Source: Paenibacillus crassostreae
GTDB lineage: Bacteria; Bacillota; Bacilli; Paenibacillales; Paenibacillaceae
Reading direction: 5' to 3'
Length of the DNA stretch: 64,000 bases
Assembly: GCF_001857945.1 (NCBI RefSeq)
Contig: NZ_CP017770.1
Location: forward strand, 2,666,001-2,730,000
Below, piece by piece: positions 1-8,369 of this stretch. Below the pieces are notes generated by a model, which saw nothing but the letters and a program-made list of their open reading frames with translations, ran no database searches and was not told the DNA's origin. A program made the translations under genes and the position numbers. Positions within the stretch are counted from its first letter, which is position 1. Each line of letters opens with the position of its first letter.

Positions 1-531
1 AAGGGCGTTCTGACCTGGAGCAATGAGCAAGCGATCCGCGAAATCTACCTGAAAGGGTTCGAGTATGCGGTGAAAGAAGGCGGCGCTCAAGGAGCTATGT
101 CTGGATTCAACAGTATCGGTAATACTTGGGCTGGCGCAAGCCCAGCTCTGCTGAAAGAAGTGCTTCGTAATGAGTGGGGCTTTAAAGGAATTGTAAATAC
201 AGACTTCTTTATTAACGTTTCTTATCCTTACATGATCGCTGATCTTGCTTTCCGGGCAGGGAATGATATTCTGCTTACTGGTGTTGCGCCGTTCGGCGTA
301 CCAGAAATCAACGCAGACAGCAATGATACATTATGGGCGATGAGAGACAATGCGCATAATGTACTGTACACCGTGGCCAACAGTAACGGTATGGAGAACG
401 GGATCAGTACGGATATGCCTCAATGGGTTGTCATCACGATCATCGTTGACGTTCTTCTGGCACTAGGGATTATTACAGGCTTCTACTTTATCTTCCGGAA
501 GCGTAAACCTGACGCACAAGAAGTGGCGTAA
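1..531 (+). CDS. Glycoside hydrolase family 3 C-terminal part, membrane-anchored (5' end outside window)
   Basis: The frame is open from base 1, so the gene begins before the window. Residues read as the last part of a GH3 catalytic barrel: the AMSGFNSIG stretch and GFKGIVNTDFF, whose Asp aligns with the GH3 nucleophile. The barrel is followed only by about 100 residues ending in one membrane span (WVVITIIVDVLLALGIITGF) and a basic tail. In ordinary GH3 enzymes the barrel comes first and is followed by an alpha/beta sandwich and a fibronectin-like domain; here nothing follows, so the domains are probably in reversed order, as is known for some GH3 beta-glucosidases. It likely works outside the cell, tethered by its C terminus, but the N terminus cannot be seen. 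The gene ends 79 bases before the next GH3 gene and probably belongs to the same glycoside-degrading locus. Confidence 0.85.
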   Translation, partial: KGVLTWSNEQAIREIYLKGFEYAVKEGGAQGAMSGFNSIGNTWAGASPALLKEVLRNEWGFKGIVNTDFFINVSYPYMIADLAFRAGNDILLTGVAPFGVPEINADSNDTLWAMRDNAHNVLYTVANSNGMENGISTDMPQWVVITIIVDVLLALGIITGFYFIFRKRKPDAQEVA

Positions 532-559
532 GGACTGAACCGAACTCTATAAAAATAAA

Positions 560-590
560 TTTGGCGGTACTCCGTAGGGGTACCGCCAAA
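560..590 (+). promoter_or_regulatory. Strong stem-loop in the leader of the first full GH3 gene
   Basis: A 14-bp stem (two G:U-tolerant positions near the tip) with a GTA loop lies 20 bases before the GH3 start and just before the ribosome site. It is followed by AAAATAAAAA rather than a T run, so it is a poor rho-independent terminator. Its core CGGTACTCC / GGGGTACCG recurs before the second GH3 gene at 4792. A role in mRNA stability, processing or regulation is inference. Confidence 0.6.
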
Positions 591-610
591 ATAAAAATGA
601 GGACCATACG

Positions 611-3034
611 ATGAAATACAATGAATTGATCAATAAAATGACGTTAGAGGAAAAGGCATCATTAATGTCAGGGAAGGATTTCTGGCAAACAGAAGATATT
701 CAGCGCTTTGGCATTAACAACATTTTTCTTGCGGACGGACCGCATGGCATACGAAAACAAGCGGAAGCAGCAGACCATCTCGGTCTGAATGAGAGCCTTC
801 CAGCGACATGTTTTCCGACAGCCGCTACGGTAGCCAATAGCTGGAATCAACAGCTGATGGAAACCATGGGGGAATATCTAGGAATTGAAGCTGTTGCTCA
901 GAAGGTAAATGTGCTGCTGGGCCCCGGAATCAATATGAAGAGAAGCCCGCTAGCCGGCAGAAACTTCGAGTATTTCAGTGAAGATCCATACCTTGCTGGG
1001 AAAATGGCGGCAGGGATGATCCGCGGAATTCAGTCGCATGGTATATCTGCGTGTGTGAAGCATTTTGCCGTAAACAATCAGGAAGAAAGACGGATGGTGA
1101 TTGATACCATCGTCGATGAAAGAACGCTACGGGAAATTTATCTCACGGCATTCGAAATTGCGATCAAAGAAGGAAATTCGAAGACGGTTATGTCCGCTTA
1201 CAATATGTTGAACGGCGTCCATACCAATGAAAATATACATCTTATGCAGGAAATCCTGCGCGAAGAGTGGAATTATCAAGGCGTTGTCGTGACGGATTGG
1301 GGCGGAAGCAATGATCGTGTTGCAGGGCTGTTAGCTGGCAATGAACTTGAGATGCCAACAACGGCAGGGGAGACGGATCAGGAAATTATCGAGGCCGTCA
1401 AAAGTGGAAAGATCAAGGAAGAAGTGTTGGATGTAAGCGTAGATAGACTGCTTGACCTTATATTTACGACAGAACAAGTATACTCGAAGCCGTATAAACA
1501 AGAGTTCGATATTGAAGAACATCACCGCGTAGCGCAGAAGGTTGCGGAAGAATCTATTGTACTACTTAAGAATGAAAGTCATATTTTACCGCTGAAGAAA
1601 GGCGTTAAAGCTGCTATTATCGGCGATTTCGCCAAGAATGCGCGATATCAAGGCGCTGGTTCCTCGATCGTTAATCCGACCAAATTAGATCAAACGCTAG
1701 ATGTGTTAGGGGAGTCAGGATTTGCCATCGTAGGTTACGAACCTGGTTATGAACGTTACGGTAAACAAAATAGGAAAAAAGTAGAGGAAGCATGCGAGCT
1801 GGCCAAAAAGTCCGAAGTGATTCTACTATATATAGGTTTAGACGAGGCGACTGAAGCGGAAGGATTAGATCGGCCCAATGCGATGATTCCTCAGAATCAA
1901 ATACATTTGTTAGATGCCCTACACCGTGTGAATCCGAATATTATTGCGATCCTCTCCTGCGGATCAGTTGTCGAAATGCCTTGGATCGATAAAGTAAAAG
2001 GATTGCTGCATGCCTATTTGAGTGGCCAAGCAGGAGCGAAGGCAGTGCTTCGCATATTGTCCGGTGAGACGAATCCTTCGGGAAAACTGGCCGAGACGTA
2101 CCCTCTTCGTTACGAAGATACACCTGCTTATCGGTATTTCCCGGGGAAGGAAGTCAGTGTAGAGTATCGGGAAGGGTTGTTTATTGGGTATCGCTATTAT
2201 GACACCGCAAATATAAACGTTCGTTTTCCTTTCGGATATGGTCTTAGTTATACAACATTCGAATACTCCGATCTTGAGGTTGGTAAGGATGGTGTAAGCT
2301 TTTCCATAACGAATACGGGAAATAGGGATGGATCGGAAATTGCGCAACTGTACGTCGGATGCCAATCCGGTTCGATTTTTAGACCGAACAAGGAATTGAA
2401 GGGTTTTGTAAAGGTGTTCTTGTGTGAAGGCGAAAAGAAAGTTGTGAATATTCCTTTTGACGACAAAACGTTCCGTTATTTCAATGTGCAGACGAACAAG
2501 TGGGAAGTTGAAGAAGCAGACTATTCAGTGATGATCGGAGCATCCATCACGGACATTAAATTGAAAGAACCCTTGTTCGTGAAAGGGACGGGAGCACCGC
2601 TTCCTTATGAGGAGGAGAAACTGCAGACATATTATTCGGGAAAAATCAATCAGGTGGGCATAGATGAATTTGAAGCTTTGATCGGCCGTAAAGTGCCAGT
2701 ATCCACTTGGGATCGTACGAAGTTGCTCGGGTACAACGATACGATAGCTCAATGCCAGTATGCAAAAGGTGGATTGGCAAGATTGGCCTTCCGGCTGCTT
2801 TCTTTTTCCTATTGGTTGTTGAAAAAAATCGGTAAGCGCGAACTGGCGAATCTGATTATGATGTCCGTCTATCATATGCCCTTCAGAGGTGTAGCTCGAA
2901 TGACGGGCGGCGCTATCAATATGCCGATGCTGGATGGGATCCTAATGATTGTAAACGGACAATTCCTAAAGGGTGTACGTCATCTCGTTAAGGAAAGAAA
3001 GAAGCTGGCACGGAGAACCAAAGGTAAGAAGTAA
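611..3034 (+). CDS. GH3 beta-glucosidase-like enzyme with C-terminal extension (paralogue A)
   Basis: 807 residues, no signal peptide, so probably cytoplasmic or membrane-associated from inside. GH3 N-terminal barrel at about 1-290 with KHFAVNNQEERR, and VVVTDWGG carrying the predicted nucleophile Asp229; alpha/beta sandwich about 315-500 with TEAEGLDR, the region that carries the acid/base Glu in related enzymes; fibronectin III-like domain about 548-655. A further 150 residues follow (YNDTIAQCQYAKGG, YHMPFRG.ARMTGG, MLDGILM), conserved in the two other paralogues here and absent from ordinary GH3 enzymes; part of it (about 720-760) is hydrophobic or amphipathic with basic residues. It likely hydrolyses a beta-linked glucoside; the true substrate is unknown. 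RBS GAGGA precedes the ATG. A GtrA gene follows after 30 bases, suggesting an operon. Confidence 0.9.
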   Translation: MKYNELINKMTLEEKASLMSGKDFWQTEDIQRFGINNIFLADGPHGIRKQAEAADHLGLNESLPATCFPTAATVANSWNQQLMETMGEYLGIEAVAQKVNVLLGPGINMKRSPLAGRNFEYFSEDPYLAGKMAAGMIRGIQSHGISACVKHFAVNNQEERRMVIDTIVDERTLREIYLTAFEIAIKEGNSKTVMSAYNMLNGVHTNENIHLMQEILREEWNYQGVVVTDWGGSNDRVAGLLAGNELEMPTTAGETDQEIIEAVKSGKIKEEVLDVSVDRLLDLIFTTEQVYSKPYKQEFDIEEHHRVAQKVAEESIVLLKNESHILPLKKGVKAAIIGDFAKNARYQGAGSSIVNPTKLDQTLDVLGESGFAIVGYEPGYERYGKQNRKKVEEACELAKKSEVILLYIGLDEATEAEGLDRPNAMIPQNQIHLLDALHRVNPNIIAILSCGSVVEMPWIDKVKGLLHAYLSGQAGAKAVLRILSGETNPSGKLAETYPLRYEDTPAYRYFPGKEVSVEYREGLFIGYRYYDTANINVRFPFGYGLSYTTFEYSDLEVGKDGVSFSITNTGNRDGSEIAQLYVGCQSGSIFRPNKELKGFVKVFLCEGEKKVVNIPFDDKTFRYFNVQTNKWEVEEADYSVMIGASITDIKLKEPLFVKGTGAPLPYEEEKLQTYYSGKINQVGIDEFEALIGRKVPVSTWDRTKLLGYNDTIAQCQYAKGGLARLAFRLLSFSYWLLKKIGKRELANLIMMSVYHMPFRGVARMTGGAINMPMLDGILMIVNGQFLKGVRHLVKERKKLARRTKGKK

Positions 3035-3064
3035 CACTAGATCCCGCGGCAAGAGGAGGGTAAT

Positions 3065-3682
3065 ATGAGTAACATAAACGCAAGTTTTAAAAGAATGATT
3101 TCAGGACCGGTAGGACTCTGGACAAGATACAAGGAGAAGCATCCGAATATAGCACAATTTCTTGTTTTTTTCATGCTAAGCAACGGAATCACCGTATTGC
3201 AGCTGGTGTTGATGCCTGCATTTAAGAAGATGTTTGAGCAGACTTTGCTGATAGATACTAGTTTTCAAATTTTACGACTCGGACAAAATTTCGATGAAAG
3301 TCCTTATTATGTATTCGATTATGCTTCAGGTGCTATATCCGCCAGTGGAGGAGGAGGACTTGCCTACTTCCTCGCGGTTCAAATCACGATCGGGATTGCT
3401 CAGGTCATTAATTTCTTTGCACAGCGAAGCATTACGTTCAAGTCTGGCGGAAACGTCTGGAAGGCGGCCTTTTGGTATCTCATTGCGTATCTGCTGATTA
3501 CCATTGGTGCTGCTGCTGCTCAAGGATTCTACAAAGCTCCGATCTACGACTTATTCATGAACACATGGGGGATGGGTTCCGTTGGTGAAACGACTGCAGA
3601 CCTCATCACAATGATTATTAATAGTGCGATTTCCTTCTGGATTTTCTTCCCGATTCTAAAAATTATATTCAAGCAAAAGTAG
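3065..3682 (+). CDS. GtrA-like four-span membrane protein (copy 1)
   Basis: 205 residues. Four membrane segments can be seen at about 28-50, 88-115 (after a glycine-rich GGGG turn), 137-160 and 183-203, the layout of GtrA-like proteins, which are implicated in moving lipid-linked sugars across the membrane or in cell-surface glycosylation. It has the conserved stretch AQRSITFKS before the third span. RBS AGAGGAGG lies just before the ATG. The gene sits between a GH3 gene and a GT2 glycosyltransferase whose frame overlaps its stop, so the three are probably co-transcribed. It is a close paralogue of the protein at 10824: both share EKHPNIAQF, the GGGGLAYFLAVQITIG segment and GAAAAQGFYKAP. The transported or modified molecule is not evident. 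Confidence 0.82.
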   Translation: MSNINASFKRMISGPVGLWTRYKEKHPNIAQFLVFFMLSNGITVLQLVLMPAFKKMFEQTLLIDTSFQILRLGQNFDESPYYVFDYASGAISASGGGGLAYFLAVQITIGIAQVINFFAQRSITFKSGGNVWKAAFWYLIAYLLITIGAAAAQGFYKAPIYDLFMNTWGMGSVGETTADLITMIINSAISFWIFFPILKIIFKQK

Positions 3683-3708
3683 TGAATACAAGCAAAGGTT
3701 GTGTAAGT

Positions 3709-4725
3709 ATGAAATTATTATCAGTAGTCATTCCTTGCTATAATTCTCAAGAATATATGAGAGTTTGTATCGAGTCTCTCTTACCCGGAAGTGAAGAAGT
3801 CGAGCTTCTAATCATTAACGATGGGTCTGTTGATGAAACGGCGGAAATTGCCGATGATTATGCCAGAAAATTTCCGACGATCGTGAAAGTGATCCATCAG
3901 AAGAACGGTGGACATGGAGAAGCTGTGAATGCAGGCATTCGAAATGCAACCGGGATGTTCTTTAAGGTGGTTGATAGCGACGACTGGGTGGACATTAAAG
4001 CCTATGAACAAGTGCTACGAACTTTACGAGGCTTCGTCGAGGAGAACAACCCCGTTGACATGATTATCAGCAATTTTGTGTACGAGAAAGAAGGCACAAA
4101 GTACAAGAAAGTAATGAAGTATGAAGATGTTCTACCGGAGAATGTCATATTCAGTTGGGATGATACGGAGTATTTCGGCAAAGGTCAGTATCTAATGATG
4201 CATTCCATTATATATAGAACGCAGTTGTTGAGGGATTGCCGGTTAGAGCTTCCGAAGCACACATTCTATGTAGATAACTTATATGTATATAAACCGCTTG
4301 CGTATGTCGAGAAGATCTATTATCTGAACGTCGATTTCTATCGTTATTTTATCGGCAGAGAGGATCAGTCGGTGAACGAGAGCGTGATGATCGCTCGTAT
4401 CGATCAACAAGTAAAAGTAAACAAGCTCATGATCGAGGAAGTACGGCACGAAGAGATCGGAAACGCTAAGCTGAGAAGGTACCTACTTCATCATTTGGAA
4501 ATCGTCACCGTCATATCTGCGATTTTATTAATTCGCTCTGGAACCAAGGGAAATCTACAGAAGAAAAAAGAATTATTGCAATATATCAAAGAAAGAGACT
4601 CGGTATTGTATCATCAACTAAGATATGGCTTACTAGGAAATCTTATTCATCTACCGGGACGATTCGGTCGTAGCATTTCAATAGGTGCATACAAGGTATC
4701 ACAAAAAATTATCGGATTTAATTAA
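3709..4725 (+). CDS. Glycosyltransferase family 2
   Basis: 338 residues from the ATG at 3709, chosen because AAAGG lies 10 bases upstream; a GTG at 3682, overlapping the GtrA stop, would add nine residues without a good ribosome site. The N terminus is a GT-A fold: LSVVIPCYNSQEYM, the nucleotide-sugar site around LIINDGSVDETAEIA, and VVDSDDWVD with the metal-binding DxD-type motif. The C-terminal third is predicted helical and I see no clear membrane spans, unlike bactoprenol glucosyltransferases of the GtrB type. It likely transfers a sugar from an activated donor at the inner membrane face. Its place after a GtrA gene suggests glycosylation of a lipid or surface polymer, set beside GH3 enzymes that could trim the same glycan; that link is inference. 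Confidence 0.87.
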   Translation: MKLLSVVIPCYNSQEYMRVCIESLLPGSEEVELLIINDGSVDETAEIADDYARKFPTIVKVIHQKNGGHGEAVNAGIRNATGMFFKVVDSDDWVDIKAYEQVLRTLRGFVEENNPVDMIISNFVYEKEGTKYKKVMKYEDVLPENVIFSWDDTEYFGKGQYLMMHSIIYRTQLLRDCRLELPKHTFYVDNLYVYKPLAYVEKIYYLNVDFYRYFIGREDQSVNESVMIARIDQQVKVNKLMIEEVRHEEIGNAKLRRYLLHHLEIVTVISAILLIRSGTKGNLQKKKELLQYIKERDSVLYHQLRYGLLGNLIHLPGRFGRSISIGAYKVSQKIIGFN

Positions 4726-4791
4726 TATAACCCACGATAGATTTATATCGTTATTTTTTGTACAATAACAGTAAATTATAAGTGGTTTCGG

Positions 4792-4813
4792 CGGTACTCC
4801 TTTAGGGGTACCG
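4792..4813 (+). promoter_or_regulatory. Stem-loop in the leader of the second full GH3 gene
   Basis: CGGTACTCC and GGGGTACCG form a 9-bp stem around a TTTA loop, 27 bases before the ATG at 4841. It repeats the core of the stem at 560-590 although the flanks differ, so the element has been kept at two paralogous leaders. It is followed by an A-rich stretch and the ribosome site AAGAGGA, not by a T run. Confidence 0.55.
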
Positions 4814-4840
4814 TTTAAATTATAAAAAGAGGAATCGAAG

Positions 4841-7294
4841 ATGAAATATAAAGATTTAATTAAAGAATTGACTTTAGAAGAGAAAGCTTCTTTAATGTCA
4901 GGCAAAGATTACTGGCAAACGCAAAACATAGATCGGCTTGGAATCAGCAGTATGTTTCTTGCTGATGGTCCCCATGGAATTAGAAAGCAGGCGGTAGCGT
5001 CAGATAAGTTGGGTCTTAATGCAGGTATTCCAGCAACTTGTTTTCCAACAGCTGCTACCGTAGCGAATAGCTGGAATGTAGAACTAGGAGAAAAAATTGG
5101 AGAGTATCTTGGGGAAGAGGCTGTCGCACAGAAAGTTAATGTTCTCTTGGGACCTGGTGTGAACATGAAGAGAAACCCCCTATGCGGAAGAAACTTCGAG
5201 TATTTCAGCGAAGATCCATATCTTGCTGGTAAAATGGCTGCTGGTTATATCAGAGGGGTTCAATCCCATGGGATTTCAGCTTGTGTGAAGCATTTTGCTG
5301 TGAATAATCAGGAAGAAAGACGGATGTCGATTGATACAATCGTTGATGAAAGGACGCTTCGGGAAATCTATCTGACTGCTTTTGAAATTGCAGTTAAGGA
5401 AGGTAATACGATGACGATCATGACTTCCTATAATAAATTGAACGGGACTTACACCAATGAAAACATGCATTTGATGCAAGATATCTTACGTCGTGAATGG
5501 GATTATAAAGGGGTTGTGGTCACAGATTGGGGCGGAAGCAATGATCGTGTGGCTGGGTTGCTAGCTGGGAATGAGTTAGAAATGCCGACAACTGCCGGAG
5601 AGACGGATCGAGAAATTATTGAGGCCATTCATAGTGGCAAAATCAAAGAAGAAGTATTAGATGCATGTGTAGATCGATTACTTGAACTTATATTTACAAC
5701 AGAGGAAGCTTATAAGAAACATCATGTAGAGTTTGATATAGAGAAGCATCATAGAGTAGCACAGAAGGCAGCAGAAGAGTCCATCGTCCTTCTCAAAAAT
5801 GAAGACAATATATTGCCGCTTCGATTCGGGAAAAAAGTGGCTGTCATAGGCGATTTTGCTAAAGACGCACGATACCAAGGTGCGGGATCTTCCATTGTTA
5901 ACCCAACCATTCTGGATCATACTTTGAATTGTTTTGAAGAATCAGGAATTATCAGCATAGGGTATGAGCCTGGTTTTGAACGTTATGGAAAGAACAATGG
6001 GGAAAAAGTAAATCATGCATGTGCATTAGCAGAAAAAGCAGATGTCGTTCTATTATATATTGGTCTGGATGAAGTGACAGAGGCAGACGGACTCGATAGG
6101 CAAAGTATGAAAATTCCCAAGAACCAAATTGATTTATTAAACGCCTTGTATAAAGTGAATCCTAATATTGTGGCGATTCTTTCTTGTGGTACCGCAGTAG
6201 AAATGCCATGGATTGATAAAGTAAAAGGGTTAGTACATGGATATTTAGGTGGACAGGCAGGAGCAAGATCGATCCTTAGAGTTTTGTCAGGTGATGTAAA
6301 CCCTTCAGGTAAATTAGCAGAAACATACCCTGTTCGTTATGAGGATACACCCTCTTTTCTCCATTTTTCAGGTAAGGAAGCCAGTGTAGAGTATAGAGAA
6401 AGTATTTATATTGGCTATCGTTATTACGATACTGCGAATATTGATGTGCTTTTCCCATTTGGATATGGGCTTAGTTATACAACTTTCGAATACTCGGATA
6501 TCCAAGTGACGAGGGACGGAGTAACGCTGAAGTTAACAAATTCAGGAAGAGTTGCAGGGATGGAAATTTCACAGCTATACATTGGATGTAAATCTGATAA
6601 GATTTTCAGACCGAAAAGGGAATTAAAAGGATTCGTAAAGGTATTTATCAATGCGGGTGAAACCAAGACGGTTACGATCCCTTTTGACGATAAGACATTT
6701 CGTTATTTCAATGTGAAGACAAACAGTTGGGAAATAGAAGAAGCGGAATATAATGTGATGGTTGGTTCTTCTAGTGTGGATATCAGATTGATGGATACCA
6801 TCTTGGTGAAAGGTACAGGAGCACCACTTCCATATGATAAGTCTAAACTTCCATCCTATTATTCTGGAAAGACAAACGATGTTACTGTAGAAGAATTCGA
6901 AAACTTAATTGGATATAAAGTGCCTGTTCCTACATGGGATCGAACCAAACCACTTGGTTACAACGATACAATCGCTCAATGCCAGTATGCAAAGGGGGGA
7001 TTTGCAAGAATATCCTATCATGTCGTAGTTTTTGCCCATTGGTATTTAAGAAAAATTGGAAAAAGGGAAACTGCTAATCTGATTATGATGTCAATCTATC
7101 ATATGCCGTTCAGGGGTATTGCAAGAATGACAGGCGGCGTTGCGAATATGGCTATGTTAGATGGGATTCTGATGATGGTCAATGGTCATTTCTTCAAAGG
7201 CTTGAGACATGTGTTAAAGGAAAGAAGCAAGATGCTTATGGATCGCAAGAATGTAAAGAAACTAGCAATGTTAGTAGGAAAAAAGTATGAATAA
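4841..7294 (+). CDS. GH3 beta-glucosidase-like enzyme with C-terminal extension (paralogue B)
   Basis: 817 residues, collinear with the paralogues at 611 and 8370. It has no signal peptide. The barrel carries VVVTDWGGSND with predicted nucleophile Asp229; the sandwich domain carries TEADGLDR in place of TEAEGLDR, so the first acidic position of that motif is Asp here, which could alter catalysis if it is the acid/base residue. The fibronectin-like domain and the roughly 150-residue extension (YNDTIAQCQYAKGGFAR, YHMPFRGIARMTGG) are kept. RBS AAGAGGA precedes the ATG. Its stop overlaps the start of the LysR gene by 8 bases, so enzyme and regulator are translationally coupled. No GtrA gene follows this copy. 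Confidence 0.9.
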   Translation: MKYKDLIKELTLEEKASLMSGKDYWQTQNIDRLGISSMFLADGPHGIRKQAVASDKLGLNAGIPATCFPTAATVANSWNVELGEKIGEYLGEEAVAQKVNVLLGPGVNMKRNPLCGRNFEYFSEDPYLAGKMAAGYIRGVQSHGISACVKHFAVNNQEERRMSIDTIVDERTLREIYLTAFEIAVKEGNTMTIMTSYNKLNGTYTNENMHLMQDILRREWDYKGVVVTDWGGSNDRVAGLLAGNELEMPTTAGETDREIIEAIHSGKIKEEVLDACVDRLLELIFTTEEAYKKHHVEFDIEKHHRVAQKAAEESIVLLKNEDNILPLRFGKKVAVIGDFAKDARYQGAGSSIVNPTILDHTLNCFEESGIISIGYEPGFERYGKNNGEKVNHACALAEKADVVLLYIGLDEVTEADGLDRQSMKIPKNQIDLLNALYKVNPNIVAILSCGTAVEMPWIDKVKGLVHGYLGGQAGARSILRVLSGDVNPSGKLAETYPVRYEDTPSFLHFSGKEASVEYRESIYIGYRYYDTANIDVLFPFGYGLSYTTFEYSDIQVTRDGVTLKLTNSGRVAGMEISQLYIGCKSDKIFRPKRELKGFVKVFINAGETKTVTIPFDDKTFRYFNVKTNSWEIEEAEYNVMVGSSSVDIRLMDTILVKGTGAPLPYDKSKLPSYYSGKTNDVTVEEFENLIGYKVPVPTWDRTKPLGYNDTIAQCQYAKGGFARISYHVVVFAHWYLRKIGKRETANLIMMSIYHMPFRGIARMTGGVANMAMLDGILMMVNGHFFKGLRHVLKERSKMLMDRKNVKKLAMLVGKKYE

Positions 7295-8171
7295 AGACGG
7301 ATTAGAATGCTTCATCAAAGTGTATGAAAAGAAAAGTGTTACTTCGGCAGCCAAAGACTTATTTATTACTCCACAAGGTTTAAGTAAGACTATAAAACAG
7401 CTGGAAATGGACTTGGAAGCAGAATTATTCTCCAGAGGTCCACATGGAATGGAAGCTACCGCCTGTGGAGAGTTACTATATGCCCGAGCCAAACATATCT
7501 GTTATCTAATGGATGACATCAAAAAAGAAATTGATATTATGAGCGGGGGCAAAGGTACTTTAAGTGTGATGACAACTTTTTCGACAACATCTACAGTACC
7601 TCCAGACATGTTGTTTAGATTCACAAGTATATATTCCGAATTCCAGATGAAACTAAGAGAATTTCCGGATGAGTATCCTCTGGGTAGAATATTTCAAGAA
7701 GAATTTGATATTGGGATTGTATTGGGTGAGCAAGAAATTGATAACTGTGAATATGAGCTGATTCAGCCCGGTGAAGTTGTGATCGTAGTGTCTAAAAAGC
7801 ATCCATTAGCAGCTAAAGATGAAATTTCGATCAAAGAATTAAAAAATGAACAATTGGTCATCAAATCTGTGGAAAAAGGTAAAGAACATAATTTGGTGGA
7901 TAAGTGCCTAGACTATGGATTCACACCTCATATTGTTCATGAATTTGGAAATATATCAACGGCACACATCCTATGTGAAGAGAATGGATATGTTGCTATT
8001 TCAGTAGATCTTGTTGAAAAGTCATATCACAATGAAAAGTTAAAAACCATAAGATTAATAGAGAAAATCCCTCAAAATATTTACTTGATCAGCAGAAAAA
8101 GAGATATTCAGTCTAAGGCAGTTTCGTTATTCCGAAGTTACGTGAAAGAATATATTCTTGAAAAAAAATAA
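7287..8171 (+). CDS. LysR-family transcriptional regulator
   Basis: 294 residues. N-terminal winged helix-turn-helix at about 2-60 (FIKVYEKKSVTSAAKDLFITPQ), then a LysR substrate-binding domain of about 200 residues in which the effector should bind. The start overlaps the end of GH3 paralogue B by 8 bases, and a terminator follows at 8176, so it forms the end of that transcript. It probably senses a product of the GH3 enzymes and controls them, including the next GH3-GtrA pair downstream. The unusual co-directional, overlapping arrangement differs from the divergent layout common for LysR genes. The effector is unknown. Confidence 0.88.
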   Translation: MNKDGLECFIKVYEKKSVTSAAKDLFITPQGLSKTIKQLEMDLEAELFSRGPHGMEATACGELLYARAKHICYLMDDIKKEIDIMSGGKGTLSVMTTFSTTSTVPPDMLFRFTSIYSEFQMKLREFPDEYPLGRIFQEEFDIGIVLGEQEIDNCEYELIQPGEVVIVVSKKHPLAAKDEISIKELKNEQLVIKSVEKGKEHNLVDKCLDYGFTPHIVHEFGNISTAHILCEENGYVAISVDLVEKSYHNEKLKTIRLIEKIPQNIYLISRKRDIQSKAVSLFRSYVKEYILEKK

Positions 8172-8175
8172 GTCG

Positions 8176-8211
8176 TTTTGATGTCAATAACTCCATCAAA
8201 ATGGCTTTTTT
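8176..8211 (+). terminator. Rho-independent terminator after the LysR gene
   Basis: TTTTGATG and CATCAAAA form an 8-bp stem, followed by TGGCTTTTTT. It begins just after the LysR stop and separates that transcript from the third GH3 gene. Confidence 0.7.
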
Positions 8212-8221
8212 CTATGCGTTA

Positions 8222-8253
8222 AACGAATAGTTACCCCCTCTAACTATTTCGTT
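8222..8253 (+). promoter_or_regulatory. Imperfect inverted repeat before the third GH3 gene
   Basis: AACGAATAGTTA and TAACTATTTCGTT pair across a CCCCCTC spacer with one bulged T. A second, smaller palindrome, TGCAA...TTGCA, lies at 8293-8310. Either could be an operator for the LysR protein encoded just upstream; no function can be shown from the sequence. Confidence 0.35.
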
Positions 8254-8312
8254 GATGGAGAATTTGTGTGATAGGGGTTAGATTTAGATTACTGCAAACA
8301 TGTACTTGCAAA

Positions 8313-8326
8313 TGAAAGCGTAGACA
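8313..8326 (+). promoter_or_regulatory. Candidate catabolite-responsive element (cre)
   Basis: TGAAAGCGTAGACA matches the cre consensus TGWAANCGNTNWCA at all fixed positions but one (A for T at position 10). It lies 44 bases before the ATG of the third GH3 gene, a place suited to CcpA repression of a glycoside-use gene. Binding is inferred only. Confidence 0.5.
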
Positions 8327-8369
8327 GAATTTACATCAGTTGAGAATAAAACAAAAAGAGGAATCTAAG

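Noticed and set aside
560..590. Rho-independent terminator
   Set aside because: The stem is strong but is followed by an A-rich stretch, not Ts, on the plus strand; kept as a regulatory hairpin instead.
3294..3523. Overlapping frames on both strands inside the GtrA gene
   Set aside because: They lie within a well-supported four-span protein and show no family pattern.
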